DNA from: Zeaxanthinibacter sp. PT1
Lineage (GTDB): Bacteria; Bacteroidota; Bacteroidia; Flavobacteriales; Flavobacteriaceae
Length of the DNA: 64,000 nt
NCBI RefSeq assembly: GCF_028464225.1
Contig: NZ_JAQPCN010000001.1
Location: 992,001-1,056,000 of the forward strand
Direction: 5' to 3'
The notes beneath the pieces are model-generated. The model searched no databases and was not told where the DNA came from. It saw nothing but the letters and a program-made list of their open reading frames with translations. Shown here in pieces: positions 6,991 through 16,132 of the stretch. The position numbers were made by a program, and so were the translations under genes. The stretch's first letter is position 1, and the number at the start of each line of letters is the position of its first letter.

Positions 6991-7281
6991 ATGCCCAAAA
7001 GCAGTAACTCCACTTCCTGGATAGATATTTTAAAGGAACTGGTAGAGGTGTATTTTAAAAGCTCGCGTCAGAGCAAACGAGGAAGAACCTGGCATCAACA
7101 TGTGGTCCCTTATGAAGATGACTGGGCCGTGCGGCGCGAGGGGAATAAACGGATTACCTCTAAACACCGGCGGCAGGATACAGCCATCAGGAAAGCAAAA
7201 CGCCTGGCCAGGAAATACAAGGCGGATGTAATCATTCACAGGGAGGATGGCACCATACGAGATAGAATCAGTTATGATTGA
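6991..7281 (+). CDS. DUF2188 domain protein
   Basis: 96 residues. The C-terminal two thirds match the DUF2188 pattern: HVVPYEDDWAVRREGNKR, a helix with TAIRKAKRLARKY, and a closing strand VIIHREDGTIRDR. DUF2188 proteins are small, widespread and without an established function. An ATG at 6984 in another frame ends quickly, so the ATG at 6991 is the start. The N-terminus carries a basic SRQSKRGR segment. It stands alone, with a converging DUF808 gene downstream. Confidence 0.75.
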   Translation: MPKSSNSTSWIDILKELVEVYFKSSRQSKRGRTWHQHVVPYEDDWAVRREGNKRITSKHRRQDTAIRKAKRLARKYKADVIIHREDGTIRDRISYD

Positions 7282-7325
7282 TGTAATGATCAGGGTCCTC
7301 CAATCCTTATAAGGGTTTATGCTGT

Positions 7326-8195
7326 TTATTTCTTGCCCAGAATTTTCTTTACCCCTTTAACTAGCAGCAGCACCAGTATCCCGGCAACCAACCCTACACC
7401 GAATTCCACGATGATCCCCGGCACGGAAGGAAATAAATGGTGTAAAAAGGAAATGTTATGCACAAAAATGCCACCTGATACCAGCAATAAAGCGATGGTC
7501 CCGATCACCGTCAGGGACTTGATCACTATGGGCAGCGCATTGATAAAGAACCGGCCTATTTTATCTGAAATAGTATTGCTTTCCCCGTTAAGACGAATAA
7601 GGCTGGCGCCGAACTCATCCATCCGGACGATAAGGGCTACCAAGCCATAAACTCCGACGGTGGCCAGTAAAGCTATAAAAGTGACCACCAGGATTTGATT
7701 TAGAAGGGGTTCTTCCATTACGGTACCCAGGGCTATGATCACTATTTCTATAGAGAGGATAAAATCGGTGAGTATGGCCGACTTGATCTTTGTTTTTTCC
7801 AGTTCAAGAATATCCTTTTTATCGAGGTTTTTGACTTCCTCTAGCTCAGGTTTGTGCGAATGTGGGAAGAAAAATTCATAGATCTTTTCAGCACCTTCAT
7901 AGGCGAGGTAGAGACCACCTAGCAACAGGATCACCGTTATGGCTACCGGTGCAAATGCACTTAGTAAGAAGGTTACCGGGAGAATGATCAGTTTATTGAG
8001 CAGAGACCCTTTGGTTATAGCCCAGATCACCGGGAGTTCCCTTTTGGAAACAAATCCCGAGGCTTTCTCCGCATTAACAGCCAGGTCATCGCCTAAGATG
8101 CCTGCAGTCTTTTTGGTCGCAATCTTCCCCATAGTAGCGACATCGTCTAAGAGTGTAGCCACATCATCCATAACAGCAAAAAATCCAGAAGCCAT
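7326..8195 (-). CDS. DUF808 family inner-membrane protein (YedI-like)
   Basis: 289 residues. The start MASGFFAVMDDVATLLDDVA, followed by KIATKKTAGILGDDLAVNAEK, is the signature of the DUF808/YedI family. Several membrane helices follow (about residues 70-105, 140-190 and 215-280), with the usual charged loop between. The function of the family is unknown. A similar length and the full N-terminal signature indicate an intact gene. It is transcribed toward DUF2188. Confidence 0.85.
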   Translation of the reverse strand: MASGFFAVMDDVATLLDDVATMGKIATKKTAGILGDDLAVNAEKASGFVSKRELPVIWAITKGSLLNKLIILPVTFLLSAFAPVAITVILLLGGLYLAYEGAEKIYEFFFPHSHKPELEEVKNLDKKDILELEKTKIKSAILTDFILSIEIVIIALGTVMEEPLLNQILVVTFIALLATVGVYGLVALIVRMDEFGASLIRLNGESNTISDKIGRFFINALPIVIKSLTVIGTIALLLVSGGIFVHNISFLHHLFPSVPGIIVEFGVGLVAGILVLLLVKGVKKILGKK

Positions 8196-8351
8196 CTTTA
8201 TAATTTAGGATTAAAGATATTCCAGGATTTCCAGATAGCTAAATCCTGAAGCAAAAGGATCAATATATTATTGTATGGCTTCAAAAGCGGGGTGTGATAA
8301 GCTTGGTTTCAAGAGATTTATGCTGAATCCAGATATCAGCCGAATGCCAAT

Positions 8352-8819
8352 CTAAAGAGGCATAGAAATCCCCTTCATGGTAAGCAGGGTTGCGGACCAG
8401 ACGATGACGGAGGAAAGGAAAATGCCGATGGCATTTGCCCAAAAAGCCTTTTGCTTATCAAACTTAAAGAGGTAAGTAGCAATACTCCCGGCGTAGACTC
8501 CCGTCCCTGGCACCGGCAACATGACAAATAACATCAGGCCCAGTAAACCAAAGCGCTGAACATTTTTACCGGAACCTTTCTTAGCTCTCCTGGCTACAAA
8601 TAAGGCCGACTTCTTATAAAAGCGCCAGCGAATGAAATAGCCGTTAATCTTCTCCAGGAAGAACATCATCATCGGGAAGACCAGGAGGTTGGCCAGGAAG
8701 CAGAAGATAAAAACCAGGAAAGGATTCAGCCCGTTCAATAATCCATACGGGATTCCCACCTTGGCCTCCCCAAAGGGAGACAAGCTCCATAACATGGCTA
8801 TGAGCAGGTCTATGAGCAT
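8352..8819 (-). CDS. Small multidrug export family protein (COG2426-type)
   Basis: 155 residues with about four membrane helices. The family pattern is visible in SPFGEAKVGIPYGLLNG near the start, a basic cytoplasmic loop (residues about 65-85) and LPVPGTGVYAGSIATYLF. Members are annotated as putative small-molecule exporters, though transport has rarely been shown. A terminator and a leftward serine-hydrolase gene lie upstream, so it probably has its own promoter in 8820-8890. Confidence 0.8.
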   Translation of the reverse strand: MLIDLLIAMLWSLSPFGEAKVGIPYGLLNGLNPFLVFIFCFLANLLVFPMMMFFLEKINGYFIRWRFYKKSALFVARRAKKGSGKNVQRFGLLGLMLFVMLPVPGTGVYAGSIATYLFKFDKQKAFWANAIGIFLSSVIVWSATLLTMKGISMPL

Positions 8820-8891
8820 AATTATTTTCTGGACCGCGAAAATAGTGAGGAATTGAAGTTAAACAATCGGGGAGGCTCCTAAATATTCATT

Positions 8892-8927
8892 AAAAAAAGC
8901 CCGGGCGAATGGCTGCGGGCTTTTTTT
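8892..8927 (-). terminator. Rho-independent terminator
   Basis: AAAAAAAGCCCG and CGGGCTTTTTTT form a hairpin with a 12-base loop. It lies just past the stop of the leftward HTH/beta-lactamase fusion gene and would end its transcript before the exporter gene. Confidence 0.85.
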
Positions 8928-8963
8928 AAATGGATTTTCAGAGGTAAGGGATAATTTTATGGA

Positions 8964-10721
8964 CTACTGCTGATCATAAGGAATATAGTTCTGCCATTCC
9001 CAGGGGGTGTAAGTATCCCTCATACTCACTTCCAATATGGCTTTAAAAATGCTTTCGGCATTATCACTGTTCGCCATGATCATCACTCCCTTCCCTGCTT
9101 CAGGGAAAATTATGGAGTAATGCTGAAAACCATTCCCATGCCCTTCCTTGAAAACCCCTTTCCCATATGGAGTTTCAAGGTAACCCCAACCCAGGGCATA
9201 GCCCAGGTTCAGTGAATTATACTTATTGGTACTTTCTTTGGAGCCATGACCGAATTGTTTTTTGGAGCGGAGCCTGTGCTGCTGGGTAAATAGTTCATTA
9301 TACGATTCCCCGGACAACAGCTCCTCATGGAGTACCGCCTGCAGGAAACGCGAATAATCGGCTGCCGTGGTTTCCAGGGTACTCCCGCTCCGGGGTTCGT
9401 TGTCCGTATCCTTCTTATATCGCTCTCCTTGTTTGTTGTGACCGTAGGCGAAGTTCTCTTCATATGCCGGCTTCCATTGGTAAGCAGTGTTCTTCATACC
9501 CAGCGGGGTAAATATTTTTTCCTCGGCCAGTTCCTGTAATCCTTTTCCCGTCAACTTTTCCAGCACCACCTGCAAGTAGACGAAACCTTCCCCCGAATAG
9601 CCATAGACCTCACCGGGTTCGCGCAGCACTTTCAATTTGTGATCAGCTTCATCCCATCTCCAATTTGGGAAACCTGTGGTATGAGCCAGGCACATCCGGG
9701 CAGTTATCTTTTGGTAGAGACTATCTTCTTTAAGATCCTGGAAATTATCGTGCCAGCGGGTCAGGGGTTGGTATTCATAGATCTTTTTTGGGAGGTAAGA
9801 CTGCAGTGGCCTATCCAGGTATATTTTTCCTTCTTCTACTAATTTCATTACCAGGACACTGAACACGGCTTTACTGAGTGATGCTCCATATATATTCGTG
9901 CTGGCTTCCAGGGGAAGCTGTTCAGATAGATCTTTATACCCTAAGGTCTCAGAGTAGACCGGGTCATTGTGATTGTAGACGGTAACCGCCAGGCCGGGTA
10001 CCTTACCTGCTTGCATTAACTGCTCAATCTTAGCAGTGAGTGAATCGCTCTTGATAACTGTACCATCCAAACGAGTGATCACTTGTGATTCTTGTGAAAC
10101 AGCAGAGATACTTGCCATTAAGCATAGGATCATAGCTCCTGTCTTAACAGCGCGCTGCCTACCGCTGCCCAGGAAAGGTATAGATAAGGGGTAATAGCAT
10201 TTGTGTTCTTTTACGGCATAGATGATGTTGGTCAGAACGATCATAATCGCCAGTGGCACCACTGAAACAAAAAAGATAAAGCCCCACTTCTCTATGGTAA
10301 GCAAAGCTGCAAAAGACAAGGCATAAAGGAGTAATATGGTGATATGGAAATTGATCACCCTGATCCCGTGCCGGTTGTAGAGTTGGTTGTCTTCACGTTT
10401 ATGGATCCACAGGAAAAGTGGAATAAGCACATTACAAAAAGGAATCAGGAACCCGATTAGCGGGGTGGCATGTAACAGTAATAACCATTTCTTTTGGATG
10501 GCCTCTTCCTTTGGGTTTTCCAAAGGGATAAGGTCGTTTACCTCTATCTCCAGGGCTGCGGCCAATAGTTTGATGGTTTGCAGGTGCGGTTGTACCTCTC
10601 CTTTCTCTATGCGTTGAATGGTACGTACCGTTACCTCGGTTCGTTCGGAGAGTTCCTGTTGTGTAAAGCCTTTTAGTTTTCTTTGGTACACCAGGTTCCT
10701 GGCGGTGGTTTCGTTTTGCAT
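8964..10721 (-). CDS. Transmembrane fusion: XRE-type HTH, DUF4870-like helices, class C beta-lactamase-like domain
   Basis: 585 residues from ATG 10721; the frame is open 15 codons further, but that extension is Cys-rich and has no support. Residues about 5-60 are an XRE helix-turn-helix (FTQQELSERTEVTVRTIQRI). Residues about 78-170 hold hydrophobic helices in a DUF4870-like arrangement. A further hydrophobic stretch (about 192-208) leads into a serine-hydrolase domain of the class C beta-lactamase/penicillin-binding fold. Its SxxK motif is Ser281-L-S-Lys284, the YxN position reads Tyr375-S-Gly377 (Asn lost), and HGN replaces KTG. The layout puts DNA binding in the cytoplasm and the hydrolase outside. 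It may be a one-component membrane sensor or simply a membrane hydrolase with an autoregulator. Confidence 0.8.
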   Translation of the reverse strand: MQNETTARNLVYQRKLKGFTQQELSERTEVTVRTIQRIEKGEVQPHLQTIKLLAAALEIEVNDLIPLENPKEEAIQKKWLLLLHATPLIGFLIPFCNVLIPLFLWIHKREDNQLYNRHGIRVINFHITILLLYALSFAALLTIEKWGFIFFVSVVPLAIMIVLTNIIYAVKEHKCYYPLSIPFLGSGRQRAVKTGAMILCLMASISAVSQESQVITRLDGTVIKSDSLTAKIEQLMQAGKVPGLAVTVYNHNDPVYSETLGYKDLSEQLPLEASTNIYGASLSKAVFSVLVMKLVEEGKIYLDRPLQSYLPKKIYEYQPLTRWHDNFQDLKEDSLYQKITARMCLAHTTGFPNWRWDEADHKLKVLREPGEVYGYSGEGFVYLQVVLEKLTGKGLQELAEEKIFTPLGMKNTAYQWKPAYEENFAYGHNKQGERYKKDTDNEPRSGSTLETTAADYSRFLQAVLHEELLSGESYNELFTQQHRLRSKKQFGHGSKESTNKYNSLNLGYALGWGYLETPYGKGVFKEGHGNGFQHYSIIFPEAGKGVMIMANSDNAESIFKAILEVSMRDTYTPWEWQNYIPYDQQ

Positions 10722-11026
10722 CGTTCTTATATTTAGAGCTCCAAAACTACAGCATACCCCATGCAATTAAGGCGACATACGGGTGTCACCTTTATGTCAC
10801 TTGCCCTGTATCCTCCCATTTTAAAGAGAGTTTCATGATTCTCCATGGAAATTTAGAGAATTCTCGCTAAATGAGCCCACGTATTTCCCTTTTGAATTTT
10901 TTACTGCTTTTCCAGATAAATTTATCCACAGCAGTAGAAGTTCAGCTTAGTCATAATTAATTACTTTAGGACCGGTCAGTCGTGCTGATCAGTCCTAAAG
11001 AATACCAACACATCAATATCCCTTCT
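10722..11026. promoter_or_regulatory. Divergent intergenic region with a long imperfect inverted repeat
   Basis: 305 bp separate the leftward HTH fusion from the rightward aminotransferase, so promoters for both should lie here. GTGTCACCTTTATGTCAC (about 10784-10801) contains a repeated TGTCAC that could be an operator. At 10964-10979 and 10985-11000, two 16-bp arms (CTTTAGGACCGGTCAG and CTGATCAGTCCTAAAG) form an inverted repeat with one mismatch and one possible G-U pair around a 5-base loop. No T run follows, so it is not a standard terminator. It ends 26 bp before the aminotransferase start. Confidence 0.5.
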
Positions 11027-12253
11027 ATGAAACCAGACCTTTCATTTATCCGATCTCAATTCCCTGCTTTTAGTGAACCCGGCCTGGAGGGCTGGGCCTT
11101 TTTTGAAAATGCCGGGGGATCTTATCCTTGTAAGCAGGTAATCGATAAGCTCAACAGCTTCTATACCGAGAACAAATTGCAACCCTATTATCCTTATCCT
11201 GCCTCGACCCGGGCGGGTGAACAAATGGATCTGTCTTACCGCAGGATGGCAGAATACCTGAATGCAGACCCCTCCGAAATTCACTTTGGCCCCTCCACGA
11301 CCCAGAATATTTATGTCCTGGCAAACGCGATGCGCCCTATGTGGAAAGAGGGTGATGAGATTATCGTATCCTGCCAGGATCACGAGGCCAATGCAGGAGC
11401 CTGGAGGAAACTGGCAGACCGTGGGATACGGGTCATTGAGTGGCATGTGGATAGGGAAGACGGCACCCTGCATGTAGAGGCCTTAAAAAGGCTCTTTTCA
11501 GACCGCACCAAGATGGTAGCCTTTCCGCAGTGCTCCAATGTGATCGGACACCTGAATCCCGTTGCGGAGATCAGTCAAATGGCCCATGACCACGGGGCCC
11601 TCACCGTTGTCGACGCGGTAGGATGGGCACCTCATGGCCTACCCGACCTGAAAGAACTGGGGGCAGATATTTACCTTTTCTCCCTGTACAAAACCTATGG
11701 CCCCCACTTGGGCCTGATGTACGTTGCTAAAGATCTTATTCATAAAATGGAGAACCAGGCACATTTCTTTAAGGAGGGCGTTACTCGAAATATGCTGGTC
11801 CCCGCCGGTCCTGACCATGCCCAGATCGCTGCAGCAAGCGGCATCCTGGACTATCTTGATGCGGTCTATGAACATCATTTTGATAAACAGGCTGGCCCCG
11901 CAGAAAGAAACCGTGCCCTGAACCATTTGTTCCGGGAGCACGAATCAGCACTGATGCAACCATTATTTAAATTCCTCGAGTCTCGCGATGATGTTCGTAT
12001 CGTAGGTCCGGGTTCCTCCGAACAGCGAGCCCCCATTATCGCCATTATGCCGCTTAGGAAAAGTATAGGAGAAGTTTACGCCAGCCTGACCGAACACAAA
12101 CTGATGCTTGGAAAGGGACATTTTTATGCGGTGCGTCCACTGATGGATATGGATATCCCGACAGATCCCGGTGTAATCAGGATCTCTTTTGTTCATTTTA
12201 CCAGTAAGGAAGATATTGACCAGCTGATTGCCGGGCTAAAAGCGGCTCTTTAA
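11027..12253 (+). CDS. Class V aminotransferase / cysteine desulfurase-like PLP enzyme
   Basis: 408 residues. The fold-type I PLP pattern is clear: FENAGGSYPCKQVID near the start, HFGPSTTQNIYVLANAM, a cofactor-contacting DHEANAGAWR, VVDAVGWAPHGLPDL with the conserved Asp, and the PLP lysine in FSLYKTYGPHLG. This matches the VC1184-type branch of cysteine desulfurase-like proteins, whose substrate is not settled. The ATG at 11027 is preferred over 10982 because the earlier one lies inside the inverted repeat. It stands in front of glpD with an 80-bp gap and no evident functional link. Confidence 0.85.
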   Translation: MKPDLSFIRSQFPAFSEPGLEGWAFFENAGGSYPCKQVIDKLNSFYTENKLQPYYPYPASTRAGEQMDLSYRRMAEYLNADPSEIHFGPSTTQNIYVLANAMRPMWKEGDEIIVSCQDHEANAGAWRKLADRGIRVIEWHVDREDGTLHVEALKRLFSDRTKMVAFPQCSNVIGHLNPVAEISQMAHDHGALTVVDAVGWAPHGLPDLKELGADIYLFSLYKTYGPHLGLMYVAKDLIHKMENQAHFFKEGVTRNMLVPAGPDHAQIAAASGILDYLDAVYEHHFDKQAGPAERNRALNHLFREHESALMQPLFKFLESRDDVRIVGPGSSEQRAPIIAIMPLRKSIGEVYASLTEHKLMLGKGHFYAVRPLMDMDIPTDPGVIRISFVHFTSKEDIDQLIAGLKAAL

Positions 12254-12334
12254 GTTTTTCTACGATCCTTTTACTGCCTTCCGGTTCATAAAACCCAATA
12301 TAATATTGCATATCTTTTAGGCTAAAAGAAATTG

Positions 12335-13918
12335 ATGGATCAGAACTTATACTCCAGGGCGCATATCCTGGGCACATTAGATGCAACCGCTAAGTGGGAC
12401 GTGATTGTGATCGGGGGAGGAGCCACCGGCCTTGGGGTTGCCCTGGATAGTGTAAGCCGGGGATTTAAGACCTTGCTGTTGGAACAGGTAGATTATTCCA
12501 AGGGTACCTCGAGCAGGAGCACCAAACTGGTCCACGGGGGAGTCCGCTACCTGGCGCAGGGGAATATAGACCTGGTTAAGGAAGCTCTTTATGAAAGAGG
12601 CCTGCTTGCAAAAAATGCTCCTCACCTTGTAAAAAACCAGGATTTTGTAATCCCTAGTTACCGCTGGTGGGATGGGTACTACTATACAATAGGATTAAAG
12701 GTCTATGATTTCTTAGCCGGCAAACTTAGCCTCGGGAAATCCAAACATCTCAATAAAGCAAAAACCATAGAACGGCTGTCAACCCTAAAGCAGCAAGGTT
12801 TGTATGGCGGGGTGCTTTACAAGGACGGGCAGTTTGATGATTCCAGACTTGCTGTAAATATTGCCCAGACCTGCCTGGAAATGGGGGCGACCCTGCTCAA
12901 CCACTTTAAAGTTGAAGACTTGCTGCAGGACGAAAACGGAACTATCACCGGGGTAAGCGCCAAGGATGCAGAAACAGGACAGACCTATTCTTTTAAAAGT
13001 GATCTTGTCATAAATGCTACGGGGGTATTTACGGACGAGATCCTGAGAATGGAAGATCCCGATGCAAAGAAGACCGTCGTGCCAAGCCAGGGGGTACACC
13101 TGGTCTTTGATAAATCCTATCTCCCGGGGGACGATGCCATCATGATCCCCAAGACCACGGATGGTCGGGTGCTTTTCGCGGTACCCTGGCATGATAAGGT
13201 ACTGGTTGGAACGACAGATACCAACCTGGACGATCACAGTCTTGAACCCCGGGCGCAAAAACAGGAAATTGAATTTATCCTAAAAACATTCAATAATTAC
13301 CTGAACAAACCGGTATCCCGAAATGACGTGCGCAGCATATTTGCCGGTCTTCGCCCTTTGGCCGCGCCAAAAGATGAATCGGAAAAGACCAAGGAAATTT
13401 CGAGAAGTCACAAAGTGATCGTATCCAAAACCGGCCTGGTGACCATAACCGGGGGTAAATGGACCACTTTCAGAAGGATGGCCCAGGATACCATCAATAA
13501 GGCGATTACTATCGGAAAATTGCCGAAACGCCCCTGCAAAACTAAAAATCTCGCGATCCACGGGGCCATGCCGATTCACAACCGGGAAAACCATATGTAT
13601 ATTTATGGAACAGACCAGGAAGGTATTGCCGCGCTCATTGCGGATGACCCATCTCTGGGAGAAAAATTACACCCTCGGCTACCTTTCGTGAAAGCTGAGG
13701 TAGTATGGGCGGCCCGCTATGAAATGGCCCGTACTGTTGAGGATGTTTTAGCCCGCCGGGTTCGTGCGCTATTCCTCGATGCAGATGCAGCCATCCGCAT
13801 GGCACCCCAGGTGGCAGAACTACTGGCTGGCGAGTTGGATAGATCTGAAGATTGGCAAGAGCAGCAGTCAAACACCTTTACCGCAATGGCAAAGCACTAT
13901 TGTATCAAGTATAACTAA
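12335..13918 (+). CDS. glpD: Aerobic glycerol-3-phosphate dehydrogenase
   Basis: 527 residues from the ATG at 12335. It oxidises sn-glycerol 3-phosphate to dihydroxyacetone phosphate and passes electrons to the quinone pool at the inner membrane. The Rossmann FAD motif (DVIVIGGGATGLGVALD) is near residues 22-38, followed by the family signature SRSTKLVHGGVRYL, the substrate-binding region (GLRPLAAP) and the C-terminal DAO-type domain. Length is near the usual 500-550. It lies 19 bp before glpK, so the two form a glycerol-use operon; no glpF or glpQ is present here. Confidence 0.95.
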   Translation: MDQNLYSRAHILGTLDATAKWDVIVIGGGATGLGVALDSVSRGFKTLLLEQVDYSKGTSSRSTKLVHGGVRYLAQGNIDLVKEALYERGLLAKNAPHLVKNQDFVIPSYRWWDGYYYTIGLKVYDFLAGKLSLGKSKHLNKAKTIERLSTLKQQGLYGGVLYKDGQFDDSRLAVNIAQTCLEMGATLLNHFKVEDLLQDENGTITGVSAKDAETGQTYSFKSDLVINATGVFTDEILRMEDPDAKKTVVPSQGVHLVFDKSYLPGDDAIMIPKTTDGRVLFAVPWHDKVLVGTTDTNLDDHSLEPRAQKQEIEFILKTFNNYLNKPVSRNDVRSIFAGLRPLAAPKDESEKTKEISRSHKVIVSKTGLVTITGGKWTTFRRMAQDTINKAITIGKLPKRPCKTKNLAIHGAMPIHNRENHMYIYGTDQEGIAALIADDPSLGEKLHPRLPFVKAEVVWAARYEMARTVEDVLARRVRALFLDADAAIRMAPQVAELLAGELDRSEDWQEQQSNTFTAMAKHYCIKYN

Positions 13919-13937
13919 ACTAAACACATAATACCTG

Positions 13938-15434
13938 ATGGAACAATATATCTTATCACTGGACCAGGGAACGACAAGTTCCCGCGCGATCGTCTTTGAT
14001 AAAAAAGGCAGTATCGTTTCAATAGCTCAGAAAGAGTTCAAACAGTACTTCCCCAAATCAGGCTGGGTAGAGCATGATCCCGAGGAGATCTGGTCCACCC
14101 AGGCCGGGGTTGCTGCCGAGGCCACCGTAAAACATGGGTTAAACGGTAAGAATATTGCAGCTATCGGGATCACCAACCAACGGGAAACGGTGGTGGTCTG
14201 GGACAGGAATACGGGAAAGCCGGTGTACAATGCTATTGTATGGCAGGATAAAAGAACGGCGGATTATTGTGAGGAACTCAAAGAGTCCGGGAAAGGAAAA
14301 ATGATACGGGAAAAAACAGGCCTGGTGATCGACTCCTATTTCTCCGGATCAAAGGTGAAATGGATTCTGGATAATGTAGACGGAGCCAGGGAACGGGCAG
14401 AGGCCGGGGACCTGGTCCTGGGTACCATAGACACCTGGATCATCTGGAAATTCACCAAAGGGGAACTACACGTCACCGATGTCACCAATGCCTGCCGTAC
14501 CCAGTTGTTCAACATCAATACCATGGACTGGGATGACGAACTGCTGCAGTTATTTGACATCCCTAAAAGCATGCTTCCGGAGGTAAAGGACAGCAGCGAG
14601 GTTTACGGCAATACCAAGACAACGGTTTTTGCCTCTAAAATACCGATAGCCGGGATTGCCGGGGACCAGATGGCCGCACTCTTCGGGCAGATGTGCACTA
14701 AGAAAGGGATGGTCAAAAACACTTATGGCACAGGATGCTTTATGTTAATGAACATAGGAACAAAACCCATTATCTCCGAACACAACCTGCTCACCACCGT
14801 CGCCTGGCGAATAAAAGGCAAGACAGTTTATGCCCTGGAGGGCAGTATCTTTATCGGGGGCGCCGTGGTACAATGGTTGCGTGATGGACTGGGGATCATT
14901 AAGAGGTCTAAGGATGTGGAACCCCTGGGCGAATCTGTCGATTCTACGGAAGGAGTCTATTTTATCCCGGCATTTGCAGGGCTGGGAGCTCCATACTGGA
15001 ACCAGAAGGCGAAGGGAACCATCTTCGGGATGACTCGTGGTACTACCGATGCTCATATCGCCAGGGCGTCAATAGAATCGATTGCCTACCAGACCATGGA
15101 TATCCTGACCTCCATGCAGGCCGATTCAGGTTTAAAGATCAAAGAGTTGCGGGTAGACGGGGGAGCATCTGTCAATAATACCCTGATGCAGTTCCAGGCC
15201 GATATCCTGGATTCGGTCACCATCCGGCCGAAGATCACGGAAACCACCGCTTTGGGAGCGGCTTACCTCGCCGGGCTTGCCGTGGGCTATTGGGATGATG
15301 AAAAACAGATCGAGGAGATGTGGCAGGAAGACCAGCGCTTTGAACCCGAAGAGGACCGCTCTAAAGTAGCCGAAGGAATTAAGGGGTGGTACCGGGCCAT
15401 AAAAGCTTTAGAGTACTGGACCACGCTCCGATAA
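13938..15434 (+). CDS. glpK: Glycerol kinase
   Basis: 498 residues, the usual length of GlpK. It phosphorylates glycerol with ATP to sn-glycerol 3-phosphate, the substrate of the GlpD enzyme encoded just upstream. FGGY-kinase features are plain: the phosphate-binding start [14 protein letters not shown], the substrate loop around [12 protein letters not shown] and [22 protein letters not shown], and the signature [18 protein letters not shown]. No frameshift or missing motif was seen. Confidence 0.97.
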   Translation: MEQYILSLDQGTTSSRAIVFDKKGSIVSIAQKEFKQYFPKSGWVEHDPEEIWSTQAGVAAEATVKHGLNGKNIAAIGITNQRETVVVWDRNTGKPVYNAIVWQDKRTADYCEELKESGKGKMIREKTGLVIDSYFSGSKVKWILDNVDGARERAEAGDLVLGTIDTWIIWKFTKGELHVTDVTNACRTQLFNINTMDWDDELLQLFDIPKSMLPEVKDSSEVYGNTKTTVFASKIPIAGIAGDQMAALFGQMCTKKGMVKNTYGTGCFMLMNIGTKPIISEHNLLTTVAWRIKGKTVYALEGSIFIGGAVVQWLRDGLGIIKRSKDVEPLGESVDSTEGVYFIPAFAGLGAPYWNQKAKGTIFGMTRGTTDAHIARASIESIAYQTMDILTSMQADSGLKIKELRVDGGASVNNTLMQFQADILDSVTIRPKITETTALGAAYLAGLAVGYWDDEKQIEEMWQEDQRFEPEEDRSKVAEGIKGWYRAIKALEYWTTLR

Positions 15435-15530
15435 TTACGGCTGTTTGCTGACCTTGCACATATATCTGTGGGTTATGAGGAGAAATTAGCAGTATTCTAT
15501 GGTTTTGGTGCAGGGGAAGAACGGGTTGCT

Positions 15531-16040
15531 TTAGTCCGGTAGCGCGGAGAGCTTGAGTTTATTAGGATCGACCAGCTTATTAAATTTTTTCAACAGCAGT
15601 TGAAGTTTAGGGTCGATGTAATTTTTACAAAAAGGTTTACCTGGGTCCCTGGCATAGTACTGCCGGAATTCTTCGCTGTTTTCTTTGAAATCAGCAAAAG
15701 ACAAAGCTATGGTAATTAGTGATTTTTCAAAACTTTTATCAAATTCACCAAGCAGCACTAATACTTCTTGCTGCTGTATCTCTGAAAAGGTATATACGGC
15801 AGAACGGTATTTGTTTCTTAGGAAGTGTTGTGAAGTACTGCTATGGGTCCTCAGGTGCACCTCGACAAGGTCTTTTAAAGAAATGCTTTCCGGATCAAAG
15901 CAAACGATCACGGCTTCTGAATACGCAGGAGTTTCCCGGGCAGAAATCCACCCTTGCTTCACCCGCAGTACCCCCTTAAGGCTTTGGAATACCGCTTCGG
16001 TACACCAATGACATCCCCCGCCTAAACCAATTTGAATCAT
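15531..16040 (-). CDS. msrA: Peptide-methionine (S)-S-oxide reductase, divergent
   Basis: 169 residues. The active-site start is GGGCHWCTEAVF, with catalytic Cys10 and a second Cys13, where most MsrA proteins read GCFWG or GCFWC. Later family positions are recognisable (AVIVCFDPESISLKDLVEVHLRTH; NKYRSAVYTF). It would repair oxidised methionine using thioredoxin. Phe to His at the active site, and Ser/Thr-rich residues in place of the usual HDPT region, mark it as an outlying branch. It has no signal peptide, so it is cytoplasmic. Confidence 0.75.
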   Translation of the reverse strand: MIQIGLGGGCHWCTEAVFQSLKGVLRVKQGWISARETPAYSEAVIVCFDPESISLKDLVEVHLRTHSSTSQHFLRNKYRSAVYTFSEIQQQEVLVLLGEFDKSFEKSLITIALSFADFKENSEEFRQYYARDPGKPFCKNYIDPKLQLLLKKFNKLVDPNKLKLSALPD

Positions 16041-16088
16041 AGTCCGCTTAGCTATAGTTAGTTAAGATATGGAATGGATTTAAAACAA

Positions 16089-16113
16089 AAAAGGCAGGAA
16101 GTTCCTGCCTTTT
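16089..16113 (-). terminator. Perfect hairpin terminator
   Basis: AAAAGGCAGGAA, a single G, and TTCCTGCCTTTT form a complete inverted repeat. A/T tracts on both sides would allow it to stop transcripts in either direction. It follows the stop of the leftward DUF4382 gene. Confidence 0.8.
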
Positions 16114-16132
16114 CCTTGGGTATGTATAAATT

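Noticed and set aside
10982-11026. Earlier start for the class V aminotransferase
   Set aside because: It would place the first codons inside the inverted repeat and adds no family sequence.
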